Part shown: positions 37,641 to 46,373 of the stretch, piece by piece
How the letters are laid out: every line of letters begins with the position of its first letter
Numbering within the stretch: the first letter of the stretch is position 1
Assembly: GCA_030455605.1 (NCBI GenBank)
Contig: JAKDPD010000008.1
Span: forward strand, 1 to 55,252
Direction: 5' to 3'
DNA: 55,252 nt
Source: Lactobacillus sp.
Lineage (GTDB): Bacteria; Bacillota; Bacilli; Lactobacillales; Lactobacillaceae
Program-made: the position numbers and the translations under genes
The notes under the pieces: model-generated
Told to the model about the DNA's origin: nothing
The model's input: the letters and a program-made list of their open reading frames with translations, nothing else
Databases searched by the model: none

Positions 37641-37678
37641 AAAAAGACCTCAACATGTGCGTTGAGGTCTTTTTTTAG
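37639..37678. terminator. Bidirectional terminator
   Basis: AAAAAAGACCTCAAC/GTTGAGGTCTTTTTT, a perfect 15-bp stem with a 6-base loop, between the convergent cca and hemolysin III family genes. Confidence 0.93.
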
Positions 37679-37679
37679 C

Positions 37680-38357
37680 CTACACATAAAGTAGGACTGA
37701 GAAGAACATCAGAATTGAGCCAGCTAATACGAAACAGTGCCAAATGGAATGATTTAGTGGCAGTTTCTTGAACCCAAAGATGAATGCGCCAATGGTATAG
37801 GCAACGCCGCCAGCGACTAGTAGCCAGAAGCCACTAGTACCTAGTCGGTGGTAGAGGACTGGGCCAGAGAAAAGAATTAGCCAGCCCATGAAAATGTACA
37901 TGCTACATTCTAATAAGACATGTGGCTCACGCTGGAAAATATAAAAGAGAATTCCAGCTAAGGTTAGTAACCAGATAATACTGAAAATCAACCAGCCTTT
38001 ATCGCCACCAATGGCGACGAGCGAATAAGGTGTGTACGAGCCAGCAATCAGTAAGAAAATTGATGAGTGGTCAAAAATCTGAAAGACTTTGTGCGCACGA
38101 GTATAAATCAAACTATGGTACAGTGTCGAAAAGAGATAGAGTAGCACTAGGCAGGAACCATATATGCTAAAAGTAATGATTTTGAGTGGGTTTCCAGAAG
38201 CAACTGCTTTAAGAATTAGTAAAACTAAGCCAGCAACTGCTAGACCGAATCCAATCCCATGAGTGACGGCACTGAAGATGTTATCTAACAGTTCTAGTAT
38301 CCGGCTATGAGTTGCCTGGGGAACTGTTTTAGTGTTTTTCAAAATAAAACCAACCAT
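37680..38357 (-). CDS. Hemolysin III family (PAQR-type) membrane protein
   Basis: A seven-helix membrane protein of 225 residues in the HlyIII/TrhA/PAQR family. Conserved residues include the first-helix SAVTHGIGFGLAVAG, the YHSLIYTRAHKVFQIFDHSSIFLLIAGSYTP segment, and the C-terminal HSIWHCFVLAGS His motif. In relatives these histidines bind zinc. The role is probably membrane homeostasis rather than haemolysis. The start codon lacks an obvious ribosome site (only ACGAA), so weak translation or a different start is possible. Divergent from degV. Confidence 0.9.
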   Translation of the reverse strand: MVGFILKNTKTVPQATHSRILELLDNIFSAVTHGIGFGLAVAGLVLLILKAVASGNPLKIITFSIYGSCLVLLYLFSTLYHSLIYTRAHKVFQIFDHSSIFLLIAGSYTPYSLVAIGGDKGWLIFSIIWLLTLAGILFYIFQREPHVLLECSMYIFMGWLILFSGPVLYHRLGTSGFWLLVAGGVAYTIGAFIFGFKKLPLNHSIWHCFVLAGSILMFFSVLLYV

Positions 38358-38383
38358 TTCGTTTTTTTATTCAAGCTAATTTT

Positions 38384-38392
38384 TGATATACT
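38384..38392 (+). promoter_or_regulatory. Extended -10 of the degV gene
   Basis: TGATATACT matches the extended -10 pattern and is identical to that before dnaE. No good -35 is visible. The predicted transcript starts near 38399 and has a leader of about 85 bases. Confidence 0.5.
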
Positions 38393-38415
38393 ATAAACGA
38401 GGTGTTGCTCAGACT

Positions 38416-38445
38416 ATGATTAAGATATCACACATATCTTATCAT
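38416..38445 (+). repeat. Inverted repeat in the degV leader
   Basis: ATGAT(T)AAGATAT and ATATCTTATCAT are 12-base arms separated by CACAC with a single bulged T. The site lies about 17-46 bases into the predicted transcript. It could be an operator or an mRNA hairpin. It is not followed by a T run. Confidence 0.65.
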
Positions 38446-38485
38446 AAACTCTTGGGTAGATATTATAGAATTGAGGACATGGACT

Positions 38486-39337
38486 TTGGCAAATATCAAA
38501 ATCATGACAGATTCTTCAGTCCAATTGACCGAAGCAGAAATAGCTAAGTATCAAATTACTGTAATCCCGCTATCGATTACGATCGATGGGGCCTCTTACA
38601 TTGATGGGGTAGATATTACTCGAGCCGATTTTGTGAGCAAGATGAATGCGGCCCAAGATTTACCTAAGACTAGTCAGCCACCTATTGGAAAGTTTGTGGA
38701 CGCCTTCAATCAGCTCACTGCTGATGGCAGTGAAGTGCTTGGTATTTTTATGGCTAAAGCACTTAGTGGGACAGTTGATGCTGCTAGACAGGCAGCGGCA
38801 CTAGCCAAGCATCCCAAACGTATTCAAATTGTCGACTCTAAGTTGACTGACCGTGCGTTAGGGTTCCAAGTGCTCGCTGCGGCTAGGGATGTCGCTGCTA
38901 CGAAACCACTTACTACTATTCTACAGCATTTAAAGCAGATGCAAGCAAGTCAGCATTTGGATATGATGGTCATTACCCTTAAAAATTTGATTAAGGGTGG
39001 GCGCTTAGGACCACTTACGGGAACAATTGCCACCTTGTTGAACATTCGTATTTCACTTAGAATGCCTGGTGGCCGCTTAGAAGTCGGTAAAAAGGGACGC
39101 GGTAAGCGCTTTACCGAGGCCTTTAATAGCCGGGTATTAGCTGATATTGCCGCTAATGTCGGTCACGTTAAAGAAGTAGGGATTTCCTATGTTGATACGC
39201 CTGAGCCGGCTCACGCTTTAGCGGAGCGGATTAAACAGCTGGATCCTAAGATTGATATTTTGGTTGCTGAAACGAGTCCCATTATTGCCACCCATTCCGG
39301 CCATGCGGCTTATGCAATTCTTTATTATACGGAGTAA
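38486..39337 (+). CDS. DegV family fatty-acid-binding protein
   Basis: DegV/FakB-type protein expected to bind a fatty acid and present it to a kinase. The start is probably the TTG at 38486, behind GAGGA (eight bases), giving 283 residues from ANIKIMTDSSVQL. The signature segments are TDSS, TSQPPIGKFVDAF, KALSGTVDAARQAA, VDSKLTDRALGFQV and GGRLGPLTG. A two-domain layout with a C-terminal SHSG-like motif (THSGHAAYAILYY) is seen. It is followed three bases later by the yozE-like gene. Which fatty acid is bound is not predictable. Confidence 0.92.
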   Translation: MANIKIMTDSSVQLTEAEIAKYQITVIPLSITIDGASYIDGVDITRADFVSKMNAAQDLPKTSQPPIGKFVDAFNQLTADGSEVLGIFMAKALSGTVDAARQAAALAKHPKRIQIVDSKLTDRALGFQVLAAARDVAATKPLTTILQHLKQMQASQHLDMMVITLKNLIKGGRLGPLTGTIATLLNIRISLRMPGGRLEVGKKGRGKRFTEAFNSRVLADIAANVGHVKEVGISYVDTPEPAHALAERIKQLDPKIDILVAETSPIIATHSGHAAYAILYYTE

Positions 39338-39340
39338 GCA

Positions 39341-39568
39341 ATGTATCGTGAGAGTTTTTACCGATTTTTGATGACTTTGCGTGATCCGGATTCTTATGAT
39401 GAGATCGCAGAGTTTGCTAACAATGCGCAACATGATTCACTTTTCCCCAAGCAGGAAGAGAATTATGAGGTGTTATCGAATTATTTAGAGCTCAATGCTG
39501 GTTATTTACCGAGTATGTCGATTTTTGATAAAGCCTATCAGCTTTATCAAGATAAGATGAGTTATTAA
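39341..39568 (+). CDS. YozE family (UPF0346) protein
   Basis: A 75-residue acidic soluble protein, [20 protein letters not shown] onward, which matches the YozE/UPF0346 SAM-like fold family of Firmicutes. The family's usual start (SFYxFLMTxR) and internal FPKQ and YLE segments are clear. Function unknown. Starts three bases after degV and ends just before a hairpin terminator, so the two form an operon. Confidence 0.9.
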   Translation: MYRESFYRFLMTLRDPDSYDEIAEFANNAQHDSLFPKQEENYEVLSNYLELNAGYLPSMSIFDKAYQLYQDKMSY

Positions 39569-39572
39569 GATT

Positions 39573-39592
39573 AAGCCCGATGGGCTTTTTTT
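39573..39592 (+). terminator. Terminator of degV-yozE
   Basis: AAGCCC-gat-GGGCTT with a run of T. Short but GC-rich. Confidence 0.8.
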
Positions 39593-39623
39593 AATTAAAA
39601 GCGTGTATTGAAAGGAAGTCGAG

Positions 39624-40463
39624 ATGGCAGTCATTCAGTGGTATCCGGGACATATGAACAAGGCCCGAAACCAGATAGAAGATAAACTAGGTCTCATTGA
39701 TGTGGTGGTAGAAGTGTTAGATGCTCGCATTCCGCTAGCATCTCGTAATCCGCTGATTCAAAAATTAGTCGGTCAAAAGCCCCATCTGATTATTTTGAAC
39801 AAAGCCGATTTGGCAGATCCAGTTATGACGCGCCAGTGGCAAGAGGTTTTAGCTGGTGAGAATCACTTGGTGGTGAGCCTAGATTCATTACACCACACGA
39901 ATATGAATGGTCTTTTGAACAGTATTAAAAAGGCGGCTAGTGTTCGGATTAAGAAATTAGAGGCTAAGGGCGCTGTTAATCCAACAATTCGGACAGTTAT
40001 TGTTGGTGTCCCTAATTGTGGTAAATCAACCCTCATTAATCGTTTAGTGGGTCACCATGCGGCTGAAGTCGGTAATAAGCCCGGGGTCACTAAGGGACAA
40101 AAATGGCTCAAGACGCAGACTAATATTCAGATTCTCGATACTCCCGGTATTTTGTGGCCGAAATTTACAGCTGAAACAGTCGGTTACAAGCTAGCGGCAT
40201 TGGGTGCGATTAAAGATAGTATTTTCCATTCGGATGATGTGGCACTTTATGTGCTAGATGCCCTTAAGCGTGATTATCGCGCTAATTTAATGCAATTTGC
40301 CCGAGTATCAGCGGCTGAGTTTGAACAATTAAGCAATCCAGATTTATTATTAGCAATGACTAAAAAGTATGGGATGCAAGATGATTATGACCGTTTTAGT
40401 TTGTATTTCTTGCAGCGTTTGCGTAAAGGAAAATTAGGAAGGATCTCACTCGATCGGCCATGA
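39624..40463 (+). CDS. rbgA: Ribosome biogenesis GTPase YlqF/RbgA
   Basis: Circularly permuted GTPase needed for 50S maturation. The G4 motif NKAD comes first (about 58-61) and G1 GVPNCGKST follows at 128-136; G3 is DTPGI near 172. The start [11 protein letters not shown] is typical. A C-terminal four-helix ANTAR-like region contacts rRNA. The 279 residues are normal. Overlaps rnhB by four bases (ATGA), showing translational coupling. Confidence 0.97.
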   Translation: MAVIQWYPGHMNKARNQIEDKLGLIDVVVEVLDARIPLASRNPLIQKLVGQKPHLIILNKADLADPVMTRQWQEVLAGENHLVVSLDSLHHTNMNGLLNSIKKAASVRIKKLEAKGAVNPTIRTVIVGVPNCGKSTLINRLVGHHAAEVGNKPGVTKGQKWLKTQTNIQILDTPGILWPKFTAETVGYKLAALGAIKDSIFHSDDVALYVLDALKRDYRANLMQFARVSAAEFEQLSNPDLLLAMTKKYGMQDDYDRFSLYFLQRLRKGKLGRISLDRP

Positions 40464-41212
40464 CCATTCAAGAAGTGAAGCAATTATTGGCGCAAACAAC
40501 GATTGCACCTGAAGTGTTACAAACGCTGACTACGGATTCACGCCTTGGCGTACAGAAGCTACTTCAAAGTTATCAAAAACGCCAGGCGAAGCTCGCAGCA
40601 AAGCAAGCTGCTTTTAACAAGCGGTTCGAGTTTGAGCAAGCCTTTTGGAAGAAAGGGCAACTCGTGGCAGGGGTTGATGAAGTCGGCCGTGGTCCGCTAG
40701 CAGGACCAGTGGTGGCAGCGGCAGTGGTGATTGATCGCGATTTTGACTTGTGGGATGTCAATGATTCAAAACAGCTATCTGCTAAACGCCGCTTAGAACT
40801 GTATCCCCAAATTTTGCAAGCGGCGGTGGCAGTCGGTATTGGCATGAAGGATGCGGCGGTCATTGATCAGATTAATATCTATCAAGCCGATCGACAGGCA
40901 ATGCGTCAAGCAGTGCTGGCATTAAATATTCGTCCAGACAGCTTACTTGTCGATGCGATGGATGTGCCGGTTGAATTGCCACAAGTGAAACTCATTAAGG
41001 GGGACGCGCGTTCTAATTCCATTGCGGCAGCTTCAATTGTGGCTAAAGTCTTTCGGGACACGTTAATGGATGATTATGCTAAGCGCTATCCTCAATATCA
41101 CTTTACCCATAATGCGGGTTATGGGACAAAGGAGCATTTGCAAGCTTTAGAAAAATATGGCCCGTGTCCCATCCATCGGCGAACTTTTGCACCGGTTTCG
41201 AATTTTAATTAA
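40460..41212 (+). CDS. rnhB: Ribonuclease HII
   Basis: Removes ribonucleotides and RNA primers from DNA. Catalytic acidic residues are in [17 protein letters not shown] (about 70-86), followed by [19 protein letters not shown] and [22 protein letters not shown] family-typical N-terminal extension of about 65 residues precedes the core in the 250-residue protein. It is the last gene of the rbgA-rnhB pair; dprA follows after a hairpin. Confidence 0.97.
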   Translation: MTIQEVKQLLAQTTIAPEVLQTLTTDSRLGVQKLLQSYQKRQAKLAAKQAAFNKRFEFEQAFWKKGQLVAGVDEVGRGPLAGPVVAAAVVIDRDFDLWDVNDSKQLSAKRRLELYPQILQAAVAVGIGMKDAAVIDQINIYQADRQAMRQAVLALNIRPDSLLVDAMDVPVELPQVKLIKGDARSNSIAAASIVAKVFRDTLMDDYAKRYPQYHFTHNAGYGTKEHLQALEKYGPCPIHRRTFAPVSNFN

Positions 41213-41230
41213 ATTGACTAATTTTTAAGG

Positions 41231-41260
41231 CCTCCTACGTATGGTTAGTTAGGAGGTTTT
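41231..41260 (+). promoter_or_regulatory. Hairpin that buries the dprA ribosome binding site
   Basis: CCTCCTA (41231-41237) pairs perfectly with TAGGAGG (41250-41256) around a 12-base loop and is followed by seven T. The downstream arm is also the SD for dprA, seven bases before its ATG. It may be a terminator for rnhB, a translational switch for dprA, or both. Confidence 0.75.
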
Positions 41261-41263
41261 TTT

Positions 41264-42112
41264 ATGCAACAGACAGAATTACTATTACGCTGTAAGTTAT
41301 TAAAGCAATTTGGCTATGTGAAATTGCTTAAACTAGCGCAGCAGTTACCGGTTAAGCCAGCTGAGCTCTCATTGAAGCAACTGCTAGCCTTGCCACTACC
41401 TGCGGATATTAAGAGCCGCCTGAAAGTGGTTTTTGGTAGCGAACTTGATCAGGCCGTTGCCAAAGTGATGAGGCAATGTCATGTTATTAGCTTCTTTGAT
41501 GAGATGTATCCGCCGCAATTACGCGAAATTTATCGCCCACCGCTGATTTTATTTGCACTCGGAAATTTACAACTACTGGAGCAAGAAATTGTCACCATTG
41601 TGGGCAGCCGGCGTCCGACGAACTATAGTAAAGTGGTTTTAAGCCAATTAATTCCGCGTTTAGTTGCTGATGATTGGGTAATTGCCAGCGGTTTAGCGGT
41701 TGGGGTTGATACCTTAGCGCATGACTTAACGCTACAAGCTGGCGGTGCGACGATTGCGGTAGTTGGCAATGGGCTTAATCAGGTCTATCCATCACGAAAT
41801 TTTCAGTTGCAACAACTGATTGCTCAGCAGGGGCTCCTGTTAAGTGAATATTTACCTGACACCCCGGCACGGCCTTTCCGCTTTCCTGAACGTAATCGCA
41901 TTTTAGCAGGGCTCTGTCAAAATGTGTTAGTGACCGAGGCCGCGATGAAATCGGGATCGCTCATTACCGCAAATCTGGCGTTGGATGACAACCGCAATAT
42001 TTATGCAGTGCCAGGTCCTATTACGAGTCCGCTGTCTGCAGGGCCTAATCAATTGATTGCTGCAGGGGCAACACCACTGGTTGAATATGAGATTGACTTA
42101 AGAAAGATTTGA
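41264..42112 (+). CDS. dprA: DNA-processing protein DprA (Smf)
   Basis: Binds incoming single-stranded DNA in transformation and loads RecA. The Rossmann-like core shows IVGSRRPTNYSK near 110-120, SGLAVGVDTLAH, VGNGLNQVYP, FPERNRILAGL and TEAAMKSGSLITANLAL. The 282-residue length lacks a large N-terminal extension. Its SD is embedded in a hairpin. It is followed by topA, the conserved dprA-topA order. Its presence alone does not prove natural competence. Confidence 0.96.
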   Translation: MQQTELLLRCKLLKQFGYVKLLKLAQQLPVKPAELSLKQLLALPLPADIKSRLKVVFGSELDQAVAKVMRQCHVISFFDEMYPPQLREIYRPPLILFALGNLQLLEQEIVTIVGSRRPTNYSKVVLSQLIPRLVADDWVIASGLAVGVDTLAHDLTLQAGGATIAVVGNGLNQVYPSRNFQLQQLIAQQGLLLSEYLPDTPARPFRFPERNRILAGLCQNVLVTEAAMKSGSLITANLALDDNRNIYAVPGPITSPLSAGPNQLIAAGATPLVEYEIDLRKI

Positions 42113-42138
42113 CAAGGTTCGGTGTCTTATTCTATTCT
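42109..42138 (+). promoter_or_regulatory. Promoter of topA
   Basis: A consensus TTGACA (42109-42114) overlaps the dprA stop codon. TATTCT (42133-42138) lies 18 bases downstream. It would give a leader of about 35 bases. Confidence 0.5.
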
Positions 42139-42180
42139 CAGTCTAGCGAATATGACACTAAATCATGAAGGAGGCAGTCT

Positions 42181-44292
42181 GTGCCTACTAAAAGGAAGAA
42201 AAGATCGACGAAGCAAACCAAGAATTTGGTGATTGTGGAATCTCCAGCGAAGGCGAAGACAATTGAAAAGTACTTAGGTAGAAATTTTCATGTCATTGCT
42301 TCTAAAGGACATATTCGGGATTTGCCTAAGTCCCAAATGGGGATTGATTTTGATAATCATTATCAGCCACGTTATATCTCGATTCGTGGTAAGGGTGAGA
42401 CCATTCGGGATTTAAAAGCAGCTGCTAAAAAGTCTGAAAATATTTATTTGGCATCTGACCCCGACCGTGAGGGGGAAGCAATTGCTTGGCATGTGGCTCA
42501 TGCGCTTAATTTAGATGATACCGCGCAAAACCGGGTTACTTTCAATGAGGTCACGAAGGATGCGGTTAAAGAGGCCTTCAAGCATCCCCGTCATATTGAT
42601 ATGGATACCGTGAATGCCCAGCAAGCTCGGCGGATTTTAGACCGTCTGGTTGGCTATTCCTTGTCACCAATTTTGTGGGCCAAGGTTAAAAAGGGGTTAT
42701 CCGCTGGCCGCGTTCAGTCGGTAGCACTTAAGCTGGTTATTGATCGTGAAAAGGCCATCAAAGCGTTTAAGCCAGAAGAATATTGGACAATTGATGCGAG
42801 TTTTGCTAAAGGTCGCAGTGAATTTAATTCGACTTTTTATGGGTATGATGGTAAGAAACAGCCATTGCCTAATAATGAAGCCGTGAAGGCAGTCTTAGCT
42901 AAAATCAATAAAAAAGCAGCCTTTACGATTGAACACGTCGTCTCACGTGAACGCCGGAGACAGCCAGCGGCACCATTTACGACTTCTACCTTACAGCAAG
43001 AGGCAAACAAGCGGCTCAATTATCGGACCCGTCGGACCATGTCAATTGCGCAACAGCTTTATGAAGGGGTCAATATTGGTAAAGGCGGTACGACTGGGTT
43101 AATTACCTACATGCGAACCGACTCGAAGCGGGTCTCCACGGTGGCGCAAGCTGAAGCGGCTAAATTTTTGAAAGAAAAATATGGGGCTGAGTATGCGGCT
43201 AAGGGTCAGCGGCACTTTAAGAATCAAGAAGATGCCCAAGATGCCCATGAGGCTATTCGTCCAACGAGTGTTTATCGCACGCCAGCAGCGCTGAAGTCAT
43301 CACTGACAACGGAACAATGCCGGCTTTACAAGTTAATCTGGTCACGCTTTTTGGCTAATGAAATGACACCGGCCGTTTATGATACGATGCGGTTTAATGT
43401 GGTTCAAAATAAGGTTATCTTCAGAAGTACCGGATCGAAGTTGAAATTTGCAGGATTTACTAAGGTATATGATAATGCTGAAGAGAAGAATCATCAGCTT
43501 CCTAAGTTAGACGAGGGAGATACGGTTAAACTGGTGAAATCTGACAATAAACAGCACTTTACCTTGCCACCAGCTCGTTATACTGAGGCCAGCTTAGTCC
43601 ATGCTTTGGAAGAAAATGGCGTAGGTCGGCCGTCAACGTACGCGCCAACCATTGATACCATTCAGCGCCGGTATTATGTGAAGTTAGAGGCGCGCTCAAT
43701 TGTGCCAACCGAGTTAGGTGAGATTGTCGATGCGCTAATCGAACGTTTCTTCCCAGATATCGTCAATATTGATTTTACGGCGCAACTTGAAAGTGATTTG
43801 GATAAAGTTGAAGCCGGTCATAAAGACTGGGTGAAAGTGGTCGATGATTACTACCAACCATTTAAGACTGAACTTGATAAAGCCGATAGTGAAATTGAAA
43901 AAGTTCAAATTAAAGATGAACCTGCCGGCTTTAACTGTGATATTTGCGGCGGTCCGATGGTGATTAAAATGGGCCGCTATGGTAAGTTTTATGCTTGTTC
44001 ACGGTTCCCAGATTGTCGTAATACTAAGGCGATTGTCAAGAAGATTGGCGTTACCTGTCCGAAGTGTGGTAAAGGGGATGTTTTAGAGAAGAAGTCCCAT
44101 CGCAATCGAAAGTTTTACGGTTGTTCGCGCTATCCTGATTGTGACTTTATTTCTTGGGATCAACCCATCGGCCGTAATTGTCCAAACGATGGACATTATT
44201 TGATTCAAAAGAAGACCCGCAAGGGGTTGATTGTGTCTTGTCCTGAGGGCGATTACAAAGAAGAGCCACGAGAGACCCAGGCTAGTCATTAA
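42181..44292 (+). CDS. topA: DNA topoisomerase I
   Basis: Relaxes negative supercoils through a single-strand break. It starts at GTG behind AGGAGG. The Toprim domain begins NLVIVESPAKAKTIEKYLG, and DPDREGEAIAWH is its metal motif. Catalytic Tyr310 is in ITYMRTDS. Two four-Cys zinc ribbons (CDICGG...CSRFPDC, CPKCGK...CSRYPDC) and a degenerate third one (CPNDG) close the 703-residue protein. A strong A/T-rich terminator follows, and the expected trmFO-xerC genes are absent downstream. Confidence 0.98.
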   Translation: MPTKRKKRSTKQTKNLVIVESPAKAKTIEKYLGRNFHVIASKGHIRDLPKSQMGIDFDNHYQPRYISIRGKGETIRDLKAAAKKSENIYLASDPDREGEAIAWHVAHALNLDDTAQNRVTFNEVTKDAVKEAFKHPRHIDMDTVNAQQARRILDRLVGYSLSPILWAKVKKGLSAGRVQSVALKLVIDREKAIKAFKPEEYWTIDASFAKGRSEFNSTFYGYDGKKQPLPNNEAVKAVLAKINKKAAFTIEHVVSRERRRQPAAPFTTSTLQQEANKRLNYRTRRTMSIAQQLYEGVNIGKGGTTGLITYMRTDSKRVSTVAQAEAAKFLKEKYGAEYAAKGQRHFKNQEDAQDAHEAIRPTSVYRTPAALKSSLTTEQCRLYKLIWSRFLANEMTPAVYDTMRFNVVQNKVIFRSTGSKLKFAGFTKVYDNAEEKNHQLPKLDEGDTVKLVKSDNKQHFTLPPARYTEASLVHALEENGVGRPSTYAPTIDTIQRRYYVKLEARSIVPTELGEIVDALIERFFPDIVNIDFTAQLESDLDKVEAGHKDWVKVVDDYYQPFKTELDKADSEIEKVQIKDEPAGFNCDICGGPMVIKMGRYGKFYACSRFPDCRNTKAIVKKIGVTCPKCGKGDVLEKKSHRNRKFYGCSRYPDCDFISWDQPIGRNCPNDGHYLIQKKTRKGLIVSCPEGDYKEEPRETQASH

Positions 44293-44307
44293 ATACTAAA
44301 TTTTGTT

Positions 44308-44351
44308 ATAATATCATCAAACTAAGGCTAATTTGATGATATTATTTTTTT
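44308..44351 (+). terminator. Terminator of topA
   Basis: ATAATATCATCAAA (44308-44321) pairs perfectly with TTTGATGATATTAT (44332-44345), 14 bp, then a T run. The stem is almost all A/T. Confidence 0.8.
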
Positions 44352-44415
44352 AGTCACGTAAGCTAGTAAGTGATATTAAAACGCTTAAATTTAAACGCAG
44401 AAAACGAGGATTATG

Positions 44416-44940
44416 ATGACAACGATTTGTTCAGTGAAATTCAACGGGAAAACCGCGATTGCTGGTGATGGCCAGGTGACCCTAGGTGAAAAAGTAATCG
44501 CTAAGGCAACCTCTAAAAAGATTCGGCGGATTTATCATGACCGGGTTGTTATTGGTTTTGCCGGTGGTGTGGCCGATGCTGTTAGCTTGCAAGAGCTACT
44601 TGAGCAAAAAATAGAAAGTTTTAATGGTGATTTACGCCGAGCAGCCGTTGAGCTTGCCCAAGTTTGGCGTAAAGATGCCACCTTGCAAAAATTAAATGCC
44701 ATGCTGATTGCTTTTGATCAACATGATTTATTACTGATTTCAGGTAATGGTGAAGTACTCGAGCCTGATGAAAATGTGGTCGCGATTGGCTCTGGTGGTA
44801 ATTTTGCCCAGGCAGCAGCAGTCGCTTTAGTTCGCCATACGACTAACTTATCTGCGAAAGAAATTGCCCACGAGGCAGTTATGATTGCATCTGGCATTGA
44901 TGTCTTTACCGATAATTACATTTCAACCGATGAGTTGTAG
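44416..44940 (+). CDS. hslV: ATP-dependent protease proteolytic subunit HslV (ClpQ)
   Basis: Threonine peptidase forming the proteolytic core with HslU. Two Met codons adjoin at 44413 and 44416; the second places Thr2 directly after the initiator Met, allowing exposure of the nucleophilic Thr (MTTICSVKFNG), and is better spaced from GAGG. The motif AGDGQVTLG follows. The 174-residue length is normal. It is followed after ten bases by hslU, whose ribosome site begins at the hslV stop. The usual upstream genes trmFO and xerC are missing. Confidence 0.96.
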   Translation: MTTICSVKFNGKTAIAGDGQVTLGEKVIAKATSKKIRRIYHDRVVIGFAGGVADAVSLQELLEQKIESFNGDLRRAAVELAQVWRKDATLQKLNAMLIAFDQHDLLLISGNGEVLEPDENVVAIGSGGNFAQAAAVALVRHTTNLSAKEIAHEAVMIASGIDVFTDNYISTDEL

Positions 44941-44950
44941 GAGGTAACGT

Positions 44951-46339
44951 ATGACCATTAAAATTCCACGCGAAATTGTGACCAGTCTTGATCAATATAT
45001 TATTGGGCAGCAAGAAGCAAAACGTTCCGTCGCTATTGCGCTTTATAATCGTTATCGGCGCATGCAATTGTCCAAGCAAATGCAGGCTGAAATCACGCCT
45101 AAGAATTTACTGATGGCAGGGCCCACTGGTGTTGGGAAAACGGAAATTGCGAGACGCTTGGCTGCGATTGTGGATGCACCATTTATTAAGGTAGAGGCGA
45201 CTAAGTTCACTGAAGTTGGATATGTTGGCCGTGATGTTGAATCGATGGTTCGTGACTTGGTTGAAGTAGCCGTACAAATGGAAGAGAAGAAGCAATTTAA
45301 GCGAATCCACCCGCAAGCTGAAAAAGCGGCTAATCGCCAATTAGTGAAGCTCTTGGTTCCAGGCATCAAAAAAGAACATCGTGACAACCAAATGCAGGGA
45401 ATGATGAAAATGCTGCTGGGAAACGAGTCCGAATCAGCTGATGAACCAGAAGAGGTTTCTGATGAAGTTCGCAATCAGCGCTTGTCAGTAGCTGAACAAC
45501 TGACGAAAGGCTTACTAGAGGATCGGCAAGTCACGGTGGAAGTCGAAGAAGCGCCTAAGGCCAATCCGATGTCCGATATGATGGGACAAATGGGAATGGA
45601 TATGATGTCAGCACTATCCGGTATGCTGCCCAAAAAGCAGATTAAGCGGACTTTGTCCGTCAAGGAAGCACGGGAGCTACTCATTCAAGAACAATCACGT
45701 CGACTCGTTGATTATAGCTTGATTTATCAGGCTGCGATTGAGCGTACCAGTAATAACGGGATTATTTTTATCGACGAAATTGATAAGATTGTCGCTGGCA
45801 ATCAGCGAACTTCTGGTGAAGTGTCACGTGAAGGTGTCCAGCGTGATATTTTACCAATTGTCGAGGGCTCAACGATTCAAACTAAATATGGTCCGATTGA
45901 CACAGCCCATATTCTCTTCATCGCGGCTGGTGCTTTTGCGGAAACTAAGCCTAGTGATTTAATTCCTGAATTACAAGGACGTTTCCCAATTCGCGTAGAA
46001 CTTAATGCCTTGAGTCAAGCCGACTTCGTTAAGATTTTACGGGATCCCACCAATTCGCTACTGAAGCAATATATCGCCCTCCTGAAGTCTGATGGTGTCA
46101 ATCTGGTATTCACCCAAGAAGCCATTGAAAAGATTGCCCAGATTGCTTATGAGGTGAATCAGGGAACTGATAACATTGGTGCCCGCCGGTTAGCCACCAT
46201 CTTAGAAAAATTATTAGAAGATGTCTTATACGAAGGACCAGAAATGACTATGGGTGAAATTACGATTACCCAGGCTTATGTTGATAAAAAACTTAGTGAT
46301 ATAATTACCAATAGAGATTTAACAAAATTCATTCTGTAA
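44951..46339 (+). CDS. hslU: ATP-dependent protease ATPase subunit HslU (ClpY)
   Basis: AAA+ unfoldase partner of HslV. Walker A GPTGVGKTE lies near 57-65 and Walker B IIFIDEIDKI near 265. The I-domain between them (about 110-240) contains a Met/Gln-rich segment (NPMSDMMGQMGMDMMSAL). Sensor 2 is GARRLATILE, and the C-terminal tail that inserts into HslV is NRDLTKFIL. At 462 residues it is normal. A four-codon gap and AGGAGG couple it to hslV. No codY gene follows here. Confidence 0.97.
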   Translation: MTIKIPREIVTSLDQYIIGQQEAKRSVAIALYNRYRRMQLSKQMQAEITPKNLLMAGPTGVGKTEIARRLAAIVDAPFIKVEATKFTEVGYVGRDVESMVRDLVEVAVQMEEKKQFKRIHPQAEKAANRQLVKLLVPGIKKEHRDNQMQGMMKMLLGNESESADEPEEVSDEVRNQRLSVAEQLTKGLLEDRQVTVEVEEAPKANPMSDMMGQMGMDMMSALSGMLPKKQIKRTLSVKEARELLIQEQSRRLVDYSLIYQAAIERTSNNGIIFIDEIDKIVAGNQRTSGEVSREGVQRDILPIVEGSTIQTKYGPIDTAHILFIAAGAFAETKPSDLIPELQGRFPIRVELNALSQADFVKILRDPTNSLLKQYIALLKSDGVNLVFTQEAIEKIAQIAYEVNQGTDNIGARRLATILEKLLEDVLYEGPEMTMGEITITQAYVDKKLSDIITNRDLTKFIL

Positions 46340-46373
46340 GATTTATAATTTCGATGTAAGGTAATGATGTGTG

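Noticed and set aside
44308-44345. A/T-rich hairpin after topA as a regulatory RNA or attachment site
   Set aside because: A perfect stem plus T run right after a stop codon is explained by termination.
45052-45474. 140-codon minus-strand open frame opposite hslU
   Set aside because: It mirrors a conserved gene, has a serine-rich shadow composition and no ribosome site or promoter.
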